Positions 28,013-37,946 of a stretch of DNA of 64,000 nt are shown piece after piece. The notes beneath the pieces were generated by a model that worked only from the letters and a program-made list of their open reading frames with translations, was not told the origin of the DNA and searched no databases. This stretch comes from Cellulomonas sp. ES6 (lineage in GTDB: Bacteria > Actinomycetota > Actinomycetes > Actinomycetales > Cellulomonadaceae). Made by a program: the position numbers and the translations under genes. The stretch covers positions 3,224,001 through 3,288,000 of the forward strand of contig NZ_CP125655.1 in NCBI RefSeq assembly GCF_030053835.1. Direction: 5' to 3'. The first letter of the stretch is position 1. Every line of letters starts with the position of its first letter.

Positions 28013-30691
28013 GTGACCGACCCCCAGCCCTCGCTCGAGGCCCGCCGTGGCCTCGCGCGCCACGAGGTCCCCGACCCGCTGCGCAACGACGTCCGGATGC
28101 TCGGCGAGTTCCTCGGCCGCGTCATCCGGGAGTCCGGCGGCGACGACCTGTTCGACGACGTGGAGCGCGTGCGCTCCCTGACCATCCGGGCCCACGACGA
28201 GCAGGACCTGTCCGCGCTCGCCGAGGCCGAGGAGCTCGTCGCGTCGTTCAGCATCGAGCGCGCCCAGCAGGTGGCCCGCGCGTTCACCTGCTACTTTCAC
28301 CTGGCGAACCTCGCCGAGGAGCACCACCGCGTCCGCGTGCTGCGCGACCGCGAGGCCGAGCTGCCCGCCGGTGAGCTCATGCAGGACGACTCCCTGCCCG
28401 CCGCCATCGACGCCCTGGCCCAGGAGGTCGGGCGCGACGAGGCGCTGCGCCGGCTCCAGGAGCTCGAGTTCCGCCCGGTGCTCACCGCGCACCCGACGGA
28501 GGCCCGGCGCCGCTCCGTGTCGCGGGCGATCCGCCGCATCTCGGACCTGCTGGCCGAGCGGGACGCGCGCGCCGCCGGCGGCGGCACCTCCCGTGCGGAG
28601 AACGACCGCCGCGTGCTCGAGGAGATCGACACGCTGTGGCGCACCTCCCCGCTGCGGACGCAGAAGCCGACGGTGCTCGACGAGGTCCGCACCGTCATGA
28701 ACATCTTCGACACCACGCTGTTCGAGACGTTCCCCACCGTGTACCGCCGACTCGACGACTGGCTGAGCGGGGACGGCGCCGGGCGCCGGCAGCCCGCCGT
28801 GCGGCCGTTCGTGCGGCTCGGGTCGTGGATCGGCGGCGACCGTGACGGCAACCCGAACGTCACCGCCGAGGTGACGCGGGCCGCGGCGGCGCTCGCGAAC
28901 GAGCACGTGCTCGGCGCGCTGGAGGAGTCCGCGCGGCGGATCTCCGGGAAGCTGACGCTCGACGCGACCGGCACGCCGGCCTCCGCGGAGCTCACCGCTC
29001 TCTGGCACCGGCAGCGCGACCTGTCCGAGGCGGCCGCCGCGAAGGCCGCGAACGAGGTCCGCGACCAGCCGCACCGCCGGGCGCTGCGGATGATCGCCGA
29101 GCGCATCGCGGCGACCCGGCGGCGCGACGCCGACCTGTCGTACGCCGGGCCGGAGGAGCTGCTCGCCGACCTCGACGTCGTGCAGCAGTCGCTCGTGGCC
29201 GCGGGTGCCGAGCGCGCCGCGTTCGGTGACCTGCAGCGCCTCGTGTGGCAGGTGCAGACCTTCGGGTTCCACCTGGCGGAGCTCGAGGTGCGGCAGCACT
29301 CGCAGGTGCACGCGGCGGCGCTCGCGGACATCGCCGAGCACGGCCTGGACGGCGAGCTGCAGCCCCGCACGGTCGAGGTGCTCGACACGTACCGCGCGAT
29401 CGGGGCGGTGCAGCGCCGCTACGGCGTCGCGGCCGCGCGGCGGTACATCGTGTCGTTCACGCAGGCGCCCGAGCACCTGTCCGCCGTGTACGAGCTGGCG
29501 GAGCTCGTGTTCCCGGACCCGGCGACCCGGCCGGTCATCGACGCCGTCCCCCTGTTCGAGACGTTCGCGGATCTCGAGGCCAGCGTCGACATCCTCGAGG
29601 AGATGCTGACGCTGCCGGCCGTGCAGGCCCGGCTCGCGCAGAACGGCCGGCACGTCGAGGTCATGCTCGGCTACTCCGACTCCTCGAAGGACGTCGGGCC
29701 CGTGGCGGCGACCCTCGCCCTCGACGTCGCGCAGAGCCGGATCGCGCAGTGGGGCCAGCGCCACGGGCTGCGGCTCACGCTGTTCCACGGCCGCGGCGGC
29801 GCCCTCGGGCGTGGTGGCGGCCCCGCGAACCGCGCGGTGCTCGCGCAGCCGCCGGGCTCCGTCGACGGCCGCTTCAAGCTCACCGAGCAGGGCGAGGTCA
29901 TCTTCGCGCGCTACGGCAACCCGGTGATCGGCGAGCGGCACATCGAGCAGGTCGCCGCGGCCACCCTGCTGGCCGGTGCGCCGTCCACGGAGAAGCGCAA
30001 CGCCGCCGCGACGGGGCGGTTCGCCGACCTGGCCGCCGCGCTGGACGCGTCGTCCCGCACGCGGTTCTACGAGCTGGTGCGCGCCCCCGGGTTCCCGCAG
30101 TGGTTCGCGCAGGTGACCCCGCTGGAGGAGATCGGGCTGCTGCCCATCGGCTCGCGCCCGGCCCGCCGCGGCCTGTCCGTCGAGTCGCTGGACGACCTCC
30201 GGGCCATCCCGTGGGTGTTCTCCTGGTCGCAGGCGCGGACGAACCTCGCCGGCTGGTTCGGCCTCGGGACGGCGCTGCAGTCCGTCGGTGACCTCGCGGA
30301 GCTGCAGGCGGCGTACGACGAGTGGCCGCTGTTCAGCACGATGATCGACAACGTCGAGATGTCCCTGGCCAAGACGGACGAGCGGCTCGCCGAGCGCTAC
30401 CTGGCGCTCGGCGACCGCGACGACCTGGCGGGCCTCGTGCTCGAGGAGATGGCGCTGACCCGGCACTGGGTGCTCGCCATCACCGGGTCGGACAGCATCC
30501 TCGCCCGCCGGCGGATCCTCGGCCGTGCCGTGCAGCTGCGCAGCCCGTACGTCGACGCGCTGTCCCTGCTGCAGCTGCGGGCCCTGCGGGCGCTGCGGAC
30601 GGGCGAGTCGGAGGACCACGTCGAGGACAACAAGCGGCTGCTGCTGCTCACCGTGAACGGCGTCGCCGCCGGCCTGCAGAACACCGGCTGA
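28013..30691 (+). CDS. ppc: Phosphoenolpyruvate carboxylase
   Basis: Anaplerotic enzyme converting PEP and bicarbonate to oxaloacetate. The 892-residue protein carries all key motifs: LTAHPTEARRRS with the catalytic His near residue 160, SWIGGDRDGNPNV, GYSDSSKDVGPV near residue 553, and the glycine loop FHGRGGALGRGGGP. The C-terminus ends LQNTG, as required for the buried C-terminus in this family. The GTG at 28013 is six bases after TACTCT (28001-28006), suggesting a leaderless start. The gene is intact and ends 19 bp before a strong terminator. Confidence 0.97.
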   Translation: MTDPQPSLEARRGLARHEVPDPLRNDVRMLGEFLGRVIRESGGDDLFDDVERVRSLTIRAHDEQDLSALAEAEELVASFSIERAQQVARAFTCYFHLANLAEEHHRVRVLRDREAELPAGELMQDDSLPAAIDALAQEVGRDEALRRLQELEFRPVLTAHPTEARRRSVSRAIRRISDLLAERDARAAGGGTSRAENDRRVLEEIDTLWRTSPLRTQKPTVLDEVRTVMNIFDTTLFETFPTVYRRLDDWLSGDGAGRRQPAVRPFVRLGSWIGGDRDGNPNVTAEVTRAAAALANEHVLGALEESARRISGKLTLDATGTPASAELTALWHRQRDLSEAAAAKAANEVRDQPHRRALRMIAERIAATRRRDADLSYAGPEELLADLDVVQQSLVAAGAERAAFGDLQRLVWQVQTFGFHLAELEVRQHSQVHAAALADIAEHGLDGELQPRTVEVLDTYRAIGAVQRRYGVAAARRYIVSFTQAPEHLSAVYELAELVFPDPATRPVIDAVPLFETFADLEASVDILEEMLTLPAVQARLAQNGRHVEVMLGYSDSSKDVGPVAATLALDVAQSRIAQWGQRHGLRLTLFHGRGGALGRGGGPANRAVLAQPPGSVDGRFKLTEQGEVIFARYGNPVIGERHIEQVAAATLLAGAPSTEKRNAAATGRFADLAAALDASSRTRFYELVRAPGFPQWFAQVTPLEEIGLLPIGSRPARRGLSVESLDDLRAIPWVFSWSQARTNLAGWFGLGTALQSVGDLAELQAAYDEWPLFSTMIDNVEMSLAKTDERLAERYLALGDRDDLAGLVLEEMALTRHWVLAITGSDSILARRRILGRAVQLRSPYVDALSLLQLRALRALRTGESEDHVEDNKRLLLLTVNGVAAGLQNTG

Positions 30692-30710
30692 CCGGCGCCG
30701 GCCCCGGCGG

Positions 30711-30760
30711 CACGCGAACGGCCCGGCAGCCCGCGGAGGGGCTGCCGGGCCGTTCGCGTG
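30711..30760 (+). terminator. Terminator hairpin after ppc
   Basis: A perfect stem of at least 21 bp between 30711-30731 and 30740-30760 (left arm starts CACGCGAACGGCCCGG), with an 8-nt loop. It begins 19 bp after the ppc stop. No T-run follows. Confidence 0.85.
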
Positions 30761-30823
30761 CGCCCGGGTGGCCGTGGCCCCCTGCGAGGGCCGTTCGCGC
30801 GTGGGCGTGCGGGTTCCCCCGGG

Positions 30824-30880
30824 CGTTCGGATCCGTCCGCGCGGACACGTCGGGCGTGTCGGTACGTTCGGATCCGAACG
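30824..30880. repeat. Palindromic segment between the convergent ppc and MetE-like genes
   Basis: CGTTCGGATCCG at 30824-30835 recurs at 30865-30880 as the perfect 16-bp palindrome CGTTCGGATCCGAACG. Between them TCCGCGCGGA is another inverted repeat. The segment lies 26 bp beyond the stop of the minus-strand MetE-like gene, so it may help terminate that gene. It shares the GTTCGGA edge with elements A and B. Confidence 0.6.
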
Positions 30881-30905
30881 GGTGCCAGAGGGGCGGTGGC
30901 CGGGG

Positions 30906-32114
30906 TCAGGACCAGAGGCGGGAGGTCGCCAGGCGGGCGCCCTCGACCAGGGCCTCGAGCTTCGCCCACGCGATCTGGTGGTGGATGCGCCCGCCCAGGC
31001 CGCAGTCGGTGGCCGCGACGACGTTCTCCCGCCCGACGAGCCGCGCGAACCGCTCGATGCGGTCGGCGACGACCTCGGGGTGCTCCACGACGTTGGTGGC
31101 GTGGGAGACGACGCCCGGGAGGATGAGCTTGCCCTCGGGCAGCGCCACGTCCTCCCAGACGCGCCACTCGTGCTCGTGCCGGACGTTGCCCGCCTCGAAC
31201 GAGTACGCGCCGGCGTCGACCTTGAGCATCGTGGACACGATGTCGGCCATCGGCAGGTCCGTGGTGTGCGGCCCGTGCCAGGAGCCCCAGCACAGGTGGT
31301 AGCGGATGCGGTCCTGCGGGAGGCCGCGCAGGGCGTGGTTGAGGGCCTCGACGTTGCGCTCGGTGAAGCGCACGTAGTCCTCGACCGTCGGCTCGGGGGT
31401 GATCTGGTCCCAGTTCTCCGCCATCGACGGGTCGTCGATCTGCAGCACCAGGCCGGCGTCGATGATCGCGACGTACTCCTCGCGCAGCGCGTCGGCGAGC
31501 GCCCAGACGTACTCCTCGTCGGTGGCGTAGTAGCCGTTGGCCATGCGGGCCGCCGACCCGGGCGCGATCGAGGTCACGAAGCCCTCGCGGGCGCCGGTGG
31601 CGTCGAGCGCCGAGCGCAGGTTCGCGACGTCCTGCGCCACCGCCGCCTGACCCGTGTACGACAGCGGGGCGACGGCGGTCGGGAACGGCTTCGGCGAGCC
31701 GCCGTGGAACACGCCGCTGGTCGGGTCGGCGTAGGCCTCCTCGAACCGGGCGCGGTCGCGGCGGCGGGCGAAGCCGGTCACCCGGACGTCGCCCGGGCCG
31801 GACTGCACGTCGGCGAACAGCCACTCGGCGCCGCTGCGCAGCTCCAGGCCACCCAGGCGCTGGAACGAGTACGACCACCAGGCGCCGTAGTCGATCGGGC
31901 TGCTCATCGACTTGCCGAACTCGCCGTCGCCGGGGACGTCGATCCCGATCTCGACCTGGCGCCGGACCAGGTCGGTGACCGCCGCGGAGAGCAGCTCCTC
32001 GTAGCCGGCCGGGTCCTCGCCGGCCTCGCGCGCGGCGTTGGCGGCGATGAGCTCCGGGGTGCGGGGCAGGCTGCCGGCGTGGCTGGTCAGGACGTGGTCG
32101 GTGCTGCGGATCAT
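30906..32114 (-). CDS. Cobalamin-independent methionine synthase-like (MetE C-terminal domain) protein
   Basis: A 402-residue zinc methyltransferase-fold protein that corresponds to the catalytic C-terminal half of MetE. The start MIRSTDHVLTSHAGSLPRT is typical of the stand-alone family. Candidate zinc ligands are in RYHLCWGSWHGPH and VVAATDCGLGGRIHH. IDVPGDGEFGKS and LQIDDPSMAENWD are other conserved stretches. The ATG at 32114 follows GGGAGACCCG. Without the N-terminal folate-binding half it may use a different methyl donor or thiol; relatives include epoxyalkane:coenzyme M transferases. Exact reaction unknown. Confidence 0.87.
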   Translation of the reverse strand: MIRSTDHVLTSHAGSLPRTPELIAANAAREAGEDPAGYEELLSAAVTDLVRRQVEIGIDVPGDGEFGKSMSSPIDYGAWWSYSFQRLGGLELRSGAEWLFADVQSGPGDVRVTGFARRRDRARFEEAYADPTSGVFHGGSPKPFPTAVAPLSYTGQAAVAQDVANLRSALDATGAREGFVTSIAPGSAARMANGYYATDEEYVWALADALREEYVAIIDAGLVLQIDDPSMAENWDQITPEPTVEDYVRFTERNVEALNHALRGLPQDRIRYHLCWGSWHGPHTTDLPMADIVSTMLKVDAGAYSFEAGNVRHEHEWRVWEDVALPEGKLILPGVVSHATNVVEHPEVVADRIERFARLVGRENVVAATDCGLGGRIHHQIAWAKLEALVEGARLATSRLWS

Positions 32115-32194
32115 CGGGTCTCCCGGCTGGGCAGGTGGGTCGTCGTCATCGTGGCACAGCGCCGCGCGCCGCCCCGGGGCCGGTCCACCCCCGG

Positions 32195-33893
32195 TCACAG
32201 CCGGGGCAGCACCAGCTCGCGCACCTGCTTGCGCAGGACCTTGCCGAGCATCGACCGCGGGGTGTCCTCGATCGCGACCACCCGCGCCGGCACCTTGTAG
32301 GCCGCGAGGTGCTCCCGGCAGTACGCCCGCAGCGCGGCCTCGTCCAGGGTGGCGCCCGGCTCGAGCTCGACGGCCGCCACGACCATCTCCCCGCCCCGTT
32401 CCAGCGGCTTGCCGATCACCGCGGCGTCCGCGACGGTCGGGTGCCCGCGCAGCACCGCCTCGACCTCGGACGGCGAGACGTTGAAGCCGCCGGTGATGAT
32501 GAGCTCCTTCGCCCGGTCGACGATGGTGGTGAAGCCGTCCGCGTCGACCGTGACGATGTCGCCGGTCCGCAGCCACCCGCCCGGCAGCAGCGTGGCCGCG
32601 GTCTCGTCGGGGTTGTTCCAGTAGCCCGCGAACACCTGCGGCCCGTGCAGCAGCAGCTCCCCGGGTTCGCCCTGCGGCACGTCGACGTCGGGGTGCTCGG
32701 GGTCGACGACCCGCATCCGCGTCGACGGGAACGGGATGCCGATGGTGCCCGCACGCCGGGACGGGTGGAACGGGTTGCCGAGCGCGACGGGGAGGACTCC
32801 GTCATGCCGTAGCCCTCCACGAGCAGGCCGCCGGACATCGACTCCCAGAGCTCGACGGTCGCGTCGGGCAGGTTCATCGCGCCGGAGATGCAGAACCGGC
32901 ACGACGCGAGCGAGAGACGCCGCGCTCCTTGGCGGCCATCGCGGTGCGCTCGTAGATCGGCGGGACCGCGCAGTAGACGGTCGCGGGCGACTTCCTCATC
33001 GCGTCCAGCACCAGGCCGGTGTCGAACTTCGGGAACAGGACGATCAGCGCCTGCTTGCGGATGCCGTAGGTGAGGTACAGCGTCATGCCGAACGCGTGGA
33101 ACATCGGCAGGATCGCGTAGAACACCTCCTTGCGGTACTCGGCGCCGTGCATCCACGCCTCGCCCTGCAGCGCGTTGGCGTACAGGTTGAGGTGGGTCAG
33201 CATCGCCCCCTTGGGGCGGCCCGTGGTGCCGGAGGTGTACTGGATGGCGGCGAGGTCGGCCACACCGGGACGCGGGTGGTCCGCGGCGAGCCGGCCGTGA
33301 CCCAGCAGGTCCTCCCACGGGATCGTCCCGGGGGCCGGCGCGGTCAGGGACCGCCGCGTGGCGCGCAGGCTCGGGACGGGCAGCGCGAGCGCCGCCCGCT
33401 TCACCGCGGGGAAGGCGCGCAGCAGGTTCACGGAGACGATGTGGTCGAGCTCGACGTCCGGCGGGAACGCGCGGAGCTGCTCGACGGCCTTGTCCCACGC
33501 GATGACGACCCGGGCCTGGTGGTCCTCGAACTGGTGGCGCAGCTCCCGCGAGGTGTACAGCGGGTTGTGCTCGACGACGACCGCGCCGAGCCGCAGCACG
33601 GCGTAGAACGCGACGACGTGCTGCGGGCAGTTCGGCAGCAGCAGCGCGACGCGGTCCCGGGCGCGGACCCCGAGCCGTCGCAGGCCCTCCGCGGCGCGCT
33701 CGACCTGCTCACCGAGCTCGGCGTAGCTGGTGCGGCGCCCGAAGAACTCCAGCGCGGGGTGGTCGCCGCCCTCGGCGACCGAGCGCTCGAGCATGGCGAC
33801 GAGGGACTCCGTCGGCAGCTCGATGTCGGCGGGCACGCCGGGCTGGTAGTGCGCGACCCAGGGGCGGTCGTCGGTCGAGGTCATGGGCGCCAT
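32195..33893 (-). CDS. Long-chain fatty-acid--CoA ligase, AMP-binding family (two frameshifts)
   Basis: Adenylate-forming enzyme that activates fatty acids with ATP and CoA. The P-loop-like motif A3 is IQYTSGTTGRPKGAMLTH; A5 is GYGMTES; the C-terminal domain has the GWLRTGDIVTVDADGF (A7), DRAKELIITGGFNVSP (A8) and PRSMLGKVLRKQ (A10, catalytic Lys) motifs. The frame shifts near 32925 and 32795, both like single missing bases; the corrected protein is about 567 residues. Start candidates are ATG 33893 and ATG 33884. Chain-length preference cannot be read from the sequence. Confidence 0.91.
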
Positions 33894-33951
33894 TGTGGCC
33901 GCCCGGCGGGCCGCCCGGGGGCGGAACGCGCGGCGCCGCGGCGGGCGCCGG

Positions 33952-34629
33952 TCAGCCCAGGCGGGGCGTGGGCAGGGGCACGCGGCGCGCGAGGTCCCGC
34001 AGCACGTGCAGCAGGATCCGGTTGAACGCGACCGGGGCGTGGCTGTTGACGTCGTGGCCGGCGCCCGGCACCACCCACAGCCGCGCGCCCGGGTTCGCCC
34101 CGAGGTAGCGGCGGGCGCCGAACCGCAGCGGGTCGCGCGAGCCGTTGACGAGCCAGACCGGCAGCGCCAGGCGGCGCAGGTCCCGCAGCGGGGAGTAGCC
34201 GTGCAGCGCGGCGAGCATGTCCGTGACGACGTGCCAGGTGCCGCCGCCGAGGCCGAGCGCGGGGACCAGCCGGCGGGAGGCGCGGCGGTAGGCCCGCAGC
34301 GGCTTGCCCTTGAGGTCGGTGGAGCAGCCCGCGAGCAGGACGCCGGCGAGGCGGTCCTCGTGCTCGCCGGCGTACGCCAGCGCCATGTAGCCGCCGAGCG
34401 ACAGCCCGACCAGCAGCGGCGGGGAGTCGCAGGAGCGCACGGCGTCGTCGATCGCCGCGAGCCCGCCCTCGAACGTGAACCGCTCGGCGGACCGGCTGCC
34501 GTGGCCCGGCAGGTCGATGGCGACGGTCGCGTGGCCGCCGTGCGTCAGCGCCCGGACCTGGTCCTCCCAGATCGCGGAGGACGTCCGGGTGCCGTGCACG
34601 AGGACGATCGGGTGCGGTGAGCTGGACAT
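33952..34629 (-). CDS. Alpha/beta hydrolase
   Basis: A 225-residue esterase/lipase-like enzyme. The oxyanion segment is PIVLVHGTRTSSAIW, the nucleophile elbow is LVGLSLGGYMALAY (Ser), the acid is in VNGSRDPLRFG, and the catalytic His is in VVPGAGHDVNSH. The ATG at 34629 is preferred over an upstream ATG because GAAAGGGCGC precedes it. No signal peptide is seen, so it is cytoplasmic. It lies downstream of the LuxR regulator gene on the same strand with a 117-bp gap, and a role in lipid or ester breakdown is plausible but unspecified. Confidence 0.88.
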   Translation of the reverse strand: MSSSPHPIVLVHGTRTSSAIWEDQVRALTHGGHATVAIDLPGHGSRSAERFTFEGGLAAIDDAVRSCDSPPLLVGLSLGGYMALAYAGEHEDRLAGVLLAGCSTDLKGKPLRAYRRASRRLVPALGLGGGTWHVVTDMLAALHGYSPLRDLRRLALPVWLVNGSRDPLRFGARRYLGANPGARLWVVPGAGHDVNSHAPVAFNRILLHVLRDLARRVPLPTPRLG

Positions 34630-34746
34630 GCGCCCTTTCCGAGCGGGAGCGCGCGGCGTGGCCGGCGGGGAGAGCCGCGGCACGGCGCCGCGGGGCGTAC
34701 CCACGGTAACCGCCGAACCTGGGCGCCGCCTGGGACGCCCCCGCCT

Positions 34747-37740
34747 TCACCCGGGTGAGCCCCGGCCGTCGGACGGCGCCGTGCCCGCGGGCCGTCCGCC
34801 GGGTCCCGCGCCGAGCAGGCCGCGCCGGTGGGCGACCGCCACCGCCTCCGCGCGCCCGCCCGCCCCGAGCTTCGCGAGCACCCGGGAGACGTGCACGGAG
34901 ACGGTCTTGCCGCTGATGTAGAGGCGCTCGCCGATCTGGCGGTTGCTCAGCCCCTCGGCGACGAGCGCGAGCACCTCCGCCTCGCGGGCGGTGAGCACGT
35001 CGCCGCCCGCGGTCGCCACACCCGGCAGGTCGAGCCGCGCCCGGCGGGCCAGGTCGGCCAGCGCGGTGGCGAGCGGCGCGGCGCCCATCGCCCGGGCGTC
35101 CGCCAGCGCCGCGGCGGCCTGGACCCGGGCTCCGTCGCGGTCCCCGGAGGCGACCAGGGCCTCCGCCCAGCGCCACCGGGTGCGTGCGTGCTCGTACCGG
35201 TAGCCGTAGTCGAACGCCTCCGTGGCGCGCCGCCAGGTCTCGGGGTCGGCGGCGCCGGTGAGCCGCGCGTGCTCCGCGTGCGCCCGGGCGAGCCACGCCC
35301 GGCCCTCCGGGCCGAGCTGCCCCCCGCGGGGCCGGCCGCGGTCGGCGGTGACGACGGCGCGGTTCAGCAGCCGGGCGCCCGTCTCCAGGCGCGGCGCCGG
35401 GTCGCGGCCGGCGAGCCGGTCGGCCGCCGCCTGGTCCGCCAGCGCCGCGATCCCCAGCGCGGACAGCCAGATGCCGCCGAGGAAGTAGTCGGACCAGACC
35501 CGGCCGATCTCGTCGAGCAGCTCGTGCGCGAGTGCCACCGCCTCGTCCAGGCGGCCGGACCACGTCAGGGCGTCGACCGAGCAGCCGCCCGCGATGAGCG
35601 TGATCATCGTGTCGCCGTGGGGCCCGCGCAGCAGCTCCAGGCTCCGCCCGGCCGCGTCGGCGTCGCCCCGCGCGACCGCGGCGTACGTCTGCACGCCGGC
35701 CACGACCGCGGCGGCGCGCGGCGGTCCCGGGTCGGAGGAGGCGGGCGGCGGCGTGAGGTCGCCCCGGGCGTAGCGCACGATGTCCTGCAGCAGGCGCAGC
35801 TCGACGCCGTACGGCCCCCAGGTGAGGCCCGCGGACGCCGCGCGGTCGAGCCCCGCCGAGATGATCGCGGCCGCCTCGTCGAGCGCCCCCGCGTAGTACC
35901 TGTTCGCCCCGAGGTTGTAGGTGCACCGCAGCTCGGTCGTGACGTCCCCGGCGTCCCGCGCGCGCCGCAGGGCCTCGCCCAGCAGGTCGGCGGCGCGCGT
36001 GGCGTCGTCCACCACGAGCATCGCCAGCGAGATGAGGGCGTCCGCCTCGGCGTCGCGCGCCCCCGCCGCGCGCGCCTCCTCGACCGCGGCGCTCGCGGCG
36101 GACTCGGCCTGCTCGTCCAGGTCGGAGTTCAGCGCGGCGCGGGCGTGCGTCGCGAGCGCCCAGGCGCGGTCGGCGTCCGGCGTGCCGCCGGGGTCCAGGC
36201 CGGCCAGGGCGCGGTCGGTCTCGCGCAGGGCCTCGTCCACGCGCTCGGCACCCAGCAGGTGCCGGGCCAGTGTGGTGCGCAGCGCGGCCACGCGCCGGGC
36301 GGTGGCGCGGTCCCGCGGGGCGGGGGAGCCGTCGACCTCCGCGACCGCCTCCCGTGCCATCTGCACGGCGCGCTCCGCCAGACCGGCCCGGCCTCCCGCC
36401 GCGGCCGCCGCGAGCAGCACGTCGACGCGCTCCTCGCCGAGGTCGTCCGCGGCGGTGGGCACGCCCGGCCAGAGCCGCAGGACGGTCTCGAGGTGGCGCA
36501 GCTCCTCGGCGGGGGCCAGGACGCGACCGGCCTCGCGCGCGGCCTCCCGGGACGCGACGAGCGCGAGCCGCTGGTCGTGCGAGAGCAGGGCGTGGTGCGC
36601 GCGCTCGGCCGCCGTCGCCAGCGCCGGGTCGGCCCCGGCCGCCTGCAGGTAGTCGCGGTGCAGGGAGACCTGCTCGCCGGGCAGCAGGTCCGCGTAGACG
36701 GCCTCGGCGAGCAGCGCGTGCCGGAACGCGATCCGGCCGTCCTCGCTGCCGAGCACGTGGTGGGCGACGGCGTCCCGCAGCGTCGCGTCGAACGCCGCGT
36801 GGTGCTCCGGCCCGGCGCCGGGGCCGGTCACGACCGCGCGCAGCAGCGGCTCCGCCACGCGCCGTCCCGCGGCGGACGCGGCCCGCACCAGCCGCTGGAC
36901 CTGCGGGTCGAGCTGCTCGAGCCGCGCGCGCAGCACGTCGGCGAGCGTGCCGGGCAGGTCCGTCGGCGCCCGGAGCAGCTCCTCGGCGAAGTACGCGTTG
37001 CCCTCCGAGCGCAGCACCACGCGCCGCAGCGTCTCCTCCGGGACGGGCCGGCCGGCGAGCGCGGTCGTGAACGCGCGCAGCTCGTCGGGCGTGAACGGGG
37101 GCAGGTCGACGCGCTCGACGCGGGGGTGCCGCCCGAGCTCGGCGAGCACCGGGCGCAGCGGGTGCCGGCGGTGCAGGTCGTCCGCGCGGTACGACCCGAC
37201 GACCAGCACCGGCTCGGTCCGCAGCCGGGCGACGAGGTACCGCAGGAGGTCGCGGCTCGACGCGTCCGCCCAGTGCAGGTCCTCCAGCACGAGCACCAGC
37301 GGCGCGCCGGGACGTCCCGCCGCCGACAGCACCGCGGCCACGCCGTCGAAGAGCTGGAGCCGCTCGGCCTGCTCGTCGCCGCCGACCGGCTCCGCGGGGT
37401 CGGACGACCCGGCGGGCAGCAGGCGGCGCAGGGCGGGCCGGGACGCCACCGCGGCGGCGACCTCGGCGGGGCCGTCCGTGACGAGCTGCAGCAGGGCGTC
37501 CGCGAACGGCAGGTACGGCAGCCCGATCTCGCCCAGGTCCACGCAGTGCGCGACGACGACGGTGGCGCCCTCCGCCGTGGCGAGCTGCGCGGTGTGGCCG
37601 AGAAGCCGCGTCTTGCCGACCCCCGCGTCCGCCCCGAGCAGCACGAGGCCCGGCTCGCCCGACGCCGCCCGGCGCACGGCCGCGAGCAGCGTCGCGACCT
37701 GCTCGCCGCGCGCGACGAACGGGGCCGTCGACCGTGTCAT
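34747..37740 (-). CDS. Large ATP-binding LuxR-family transcriptional regulator (LAL/MalT-like)
   Basis: A 997-residue signal-transduction ATPase. The N-terminal AAA/NACHT-like module has Walker A GADAGVGKTRLL at about residues 36-47 and a Walker B-like LVLVLEDLHWAD near residue 150. The long middle part is helical TPR-like sequence rich in Ala, Glu and Arg. The C-terminal 65 residues form the LuxR helix-turn-helix: LTAREAEVLALVAEGLSNRQIGERL followed by SGKTVSVHVSRVLAKLG. The ATG at 37740 fits the family start; upstream in-frame codons overlap a separate short gene. The ligand is unknown. Candidate targets are neighbouring genes such as the hydrolase, but nothing shows this directly. Confidence 0.92.
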   Translation of the reverse strand: MTRSTAPFVARGEQVATLLAAVRRAASGEPGLVLLGADAGVGKTRLLGHTAQLATAEGATVVVAHCVDLGEIGLPYLPFADALLQLVTDGPAEVAAAVASRPALRRLLPAGSSDPAEPVGGDEQAERLQLFDGVAAVLSAAGRPGAPLVLVLEDLHWADASSRDLLRYLVARLRTEPVLVVGSYRADDLHRRHPLRPVLAELGRHPRVERVDLPPFTPDELRAFTTALAGRPVPEETLRRVVLRSEGNAYFAEELLRAPTDLPGTLADVLRARLEQLDPQVQRLVRAASAAGRRVAEPLLRAVVTGPGAGPEHHAAFDATLRDAVAHHVLGSEDGRIAFRHALLAEAVYADLLPGEQVSLHRDYLQAAGADPALATAAERAHHALLSHDQRLALVASREAAREAGRVLAPAEELRHLETVLRLWPGVPTAADDLGEERVDVLLAAAAAGGRAGLAERAVQMAREAVAEVDGSPAPRDRATARRVAALRTTLARHLLGAERVDEALRETDRALAGLDPGGTPDADRAWALATHARAALNSDLDEQAESAASAAVEEARAAGARDAEADALISLAMLVVDDATRAADLLGEALRRARDAGDVTTELRCTYNLGANRYYAGALDEAAAIISAGLDRAASAGLTWGPYGVELRLLQDIVRYARGDLTPPPASSDPGPPRAAAVVAGVQTYAAVARGDADAAGRSLELLRGPHGDTMITLIAGGCSVDALTWSGRLDEAVALAHELLDEIGRVWSDYFLGGIWLSALGIAALADQAAADRLAGRDPAPRLETGARLLNRAVVTADRGRPRGGQLGPEGRAWLARAHAEHARLTGAADPETWRRATEAFDYGYRYEHARTRWRWAEALVASGDRDGARVQAAAALADARAMGAAPLATALADLARRARLDLPGVATAGGDVLTAREAEVLALVAEGLSNRQIGERLYISGKTVSVHVSRVLAKLGAGGRAEAVAVAHRRGLLGAGPGGRPAGTAPSDGRGSPG

Positions 37741-37829
37741 GCGGTCGATGGTCGCAGGTGCCACCGACAGCCGACGAGGGTCCGCGCGGACCTCCGCCGC
37801 GGCCGCCGCCGGCCCCGGCGCCACGCCGG

Positions 37830-37946
37830 TCAGCGCCGCCGCCGGCGCCAGCGCCACCCCAGGTCCGCGCCCCGCACGGCGGCGCGCACCACCTCCTGCC
37901 GGTAGGCCACCTCGGCGTCCAGCGCCGGTCCCCACACCGTGTCCAT
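37830..37946 (-). CDS. Predicted 38-residue small protein upstream of LuxR regulator
   Basis: A short ORF that starts with ATG at 37946 after GGGGAGGGCGAGG and reads MDTVWGPALDAEVAYRQ, ending in an Arg-rich tail WRWRRRRR. All but one of its third codon positions are G or C, while alternative frames show no such bias. The pattern of an acidic, aromatic N-terminus with EVAYRQE, followed by basic residues, resembles small actinobacterial hypothetical proteins I recall beginning in a similar way. It stops 89 bp before the LuxR start. Function unknown. Confidence 0.6.
   Translation of the reverse strand: MDTVWGPALDAEVAYRQEVVRAAVRGADLGWRWRRRRR

Noticed and set aside
27896..30619. Long minus-strand open frame opposite ppc
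   Set aside because: ppc motifs are all on the plus strand, so this is an antisense shadow.
34828..37905. Long plus-strand open frame opposite the LuxR gene
   Set aside because: Antisense shadow; the LuxR motifs are on the minus strand.
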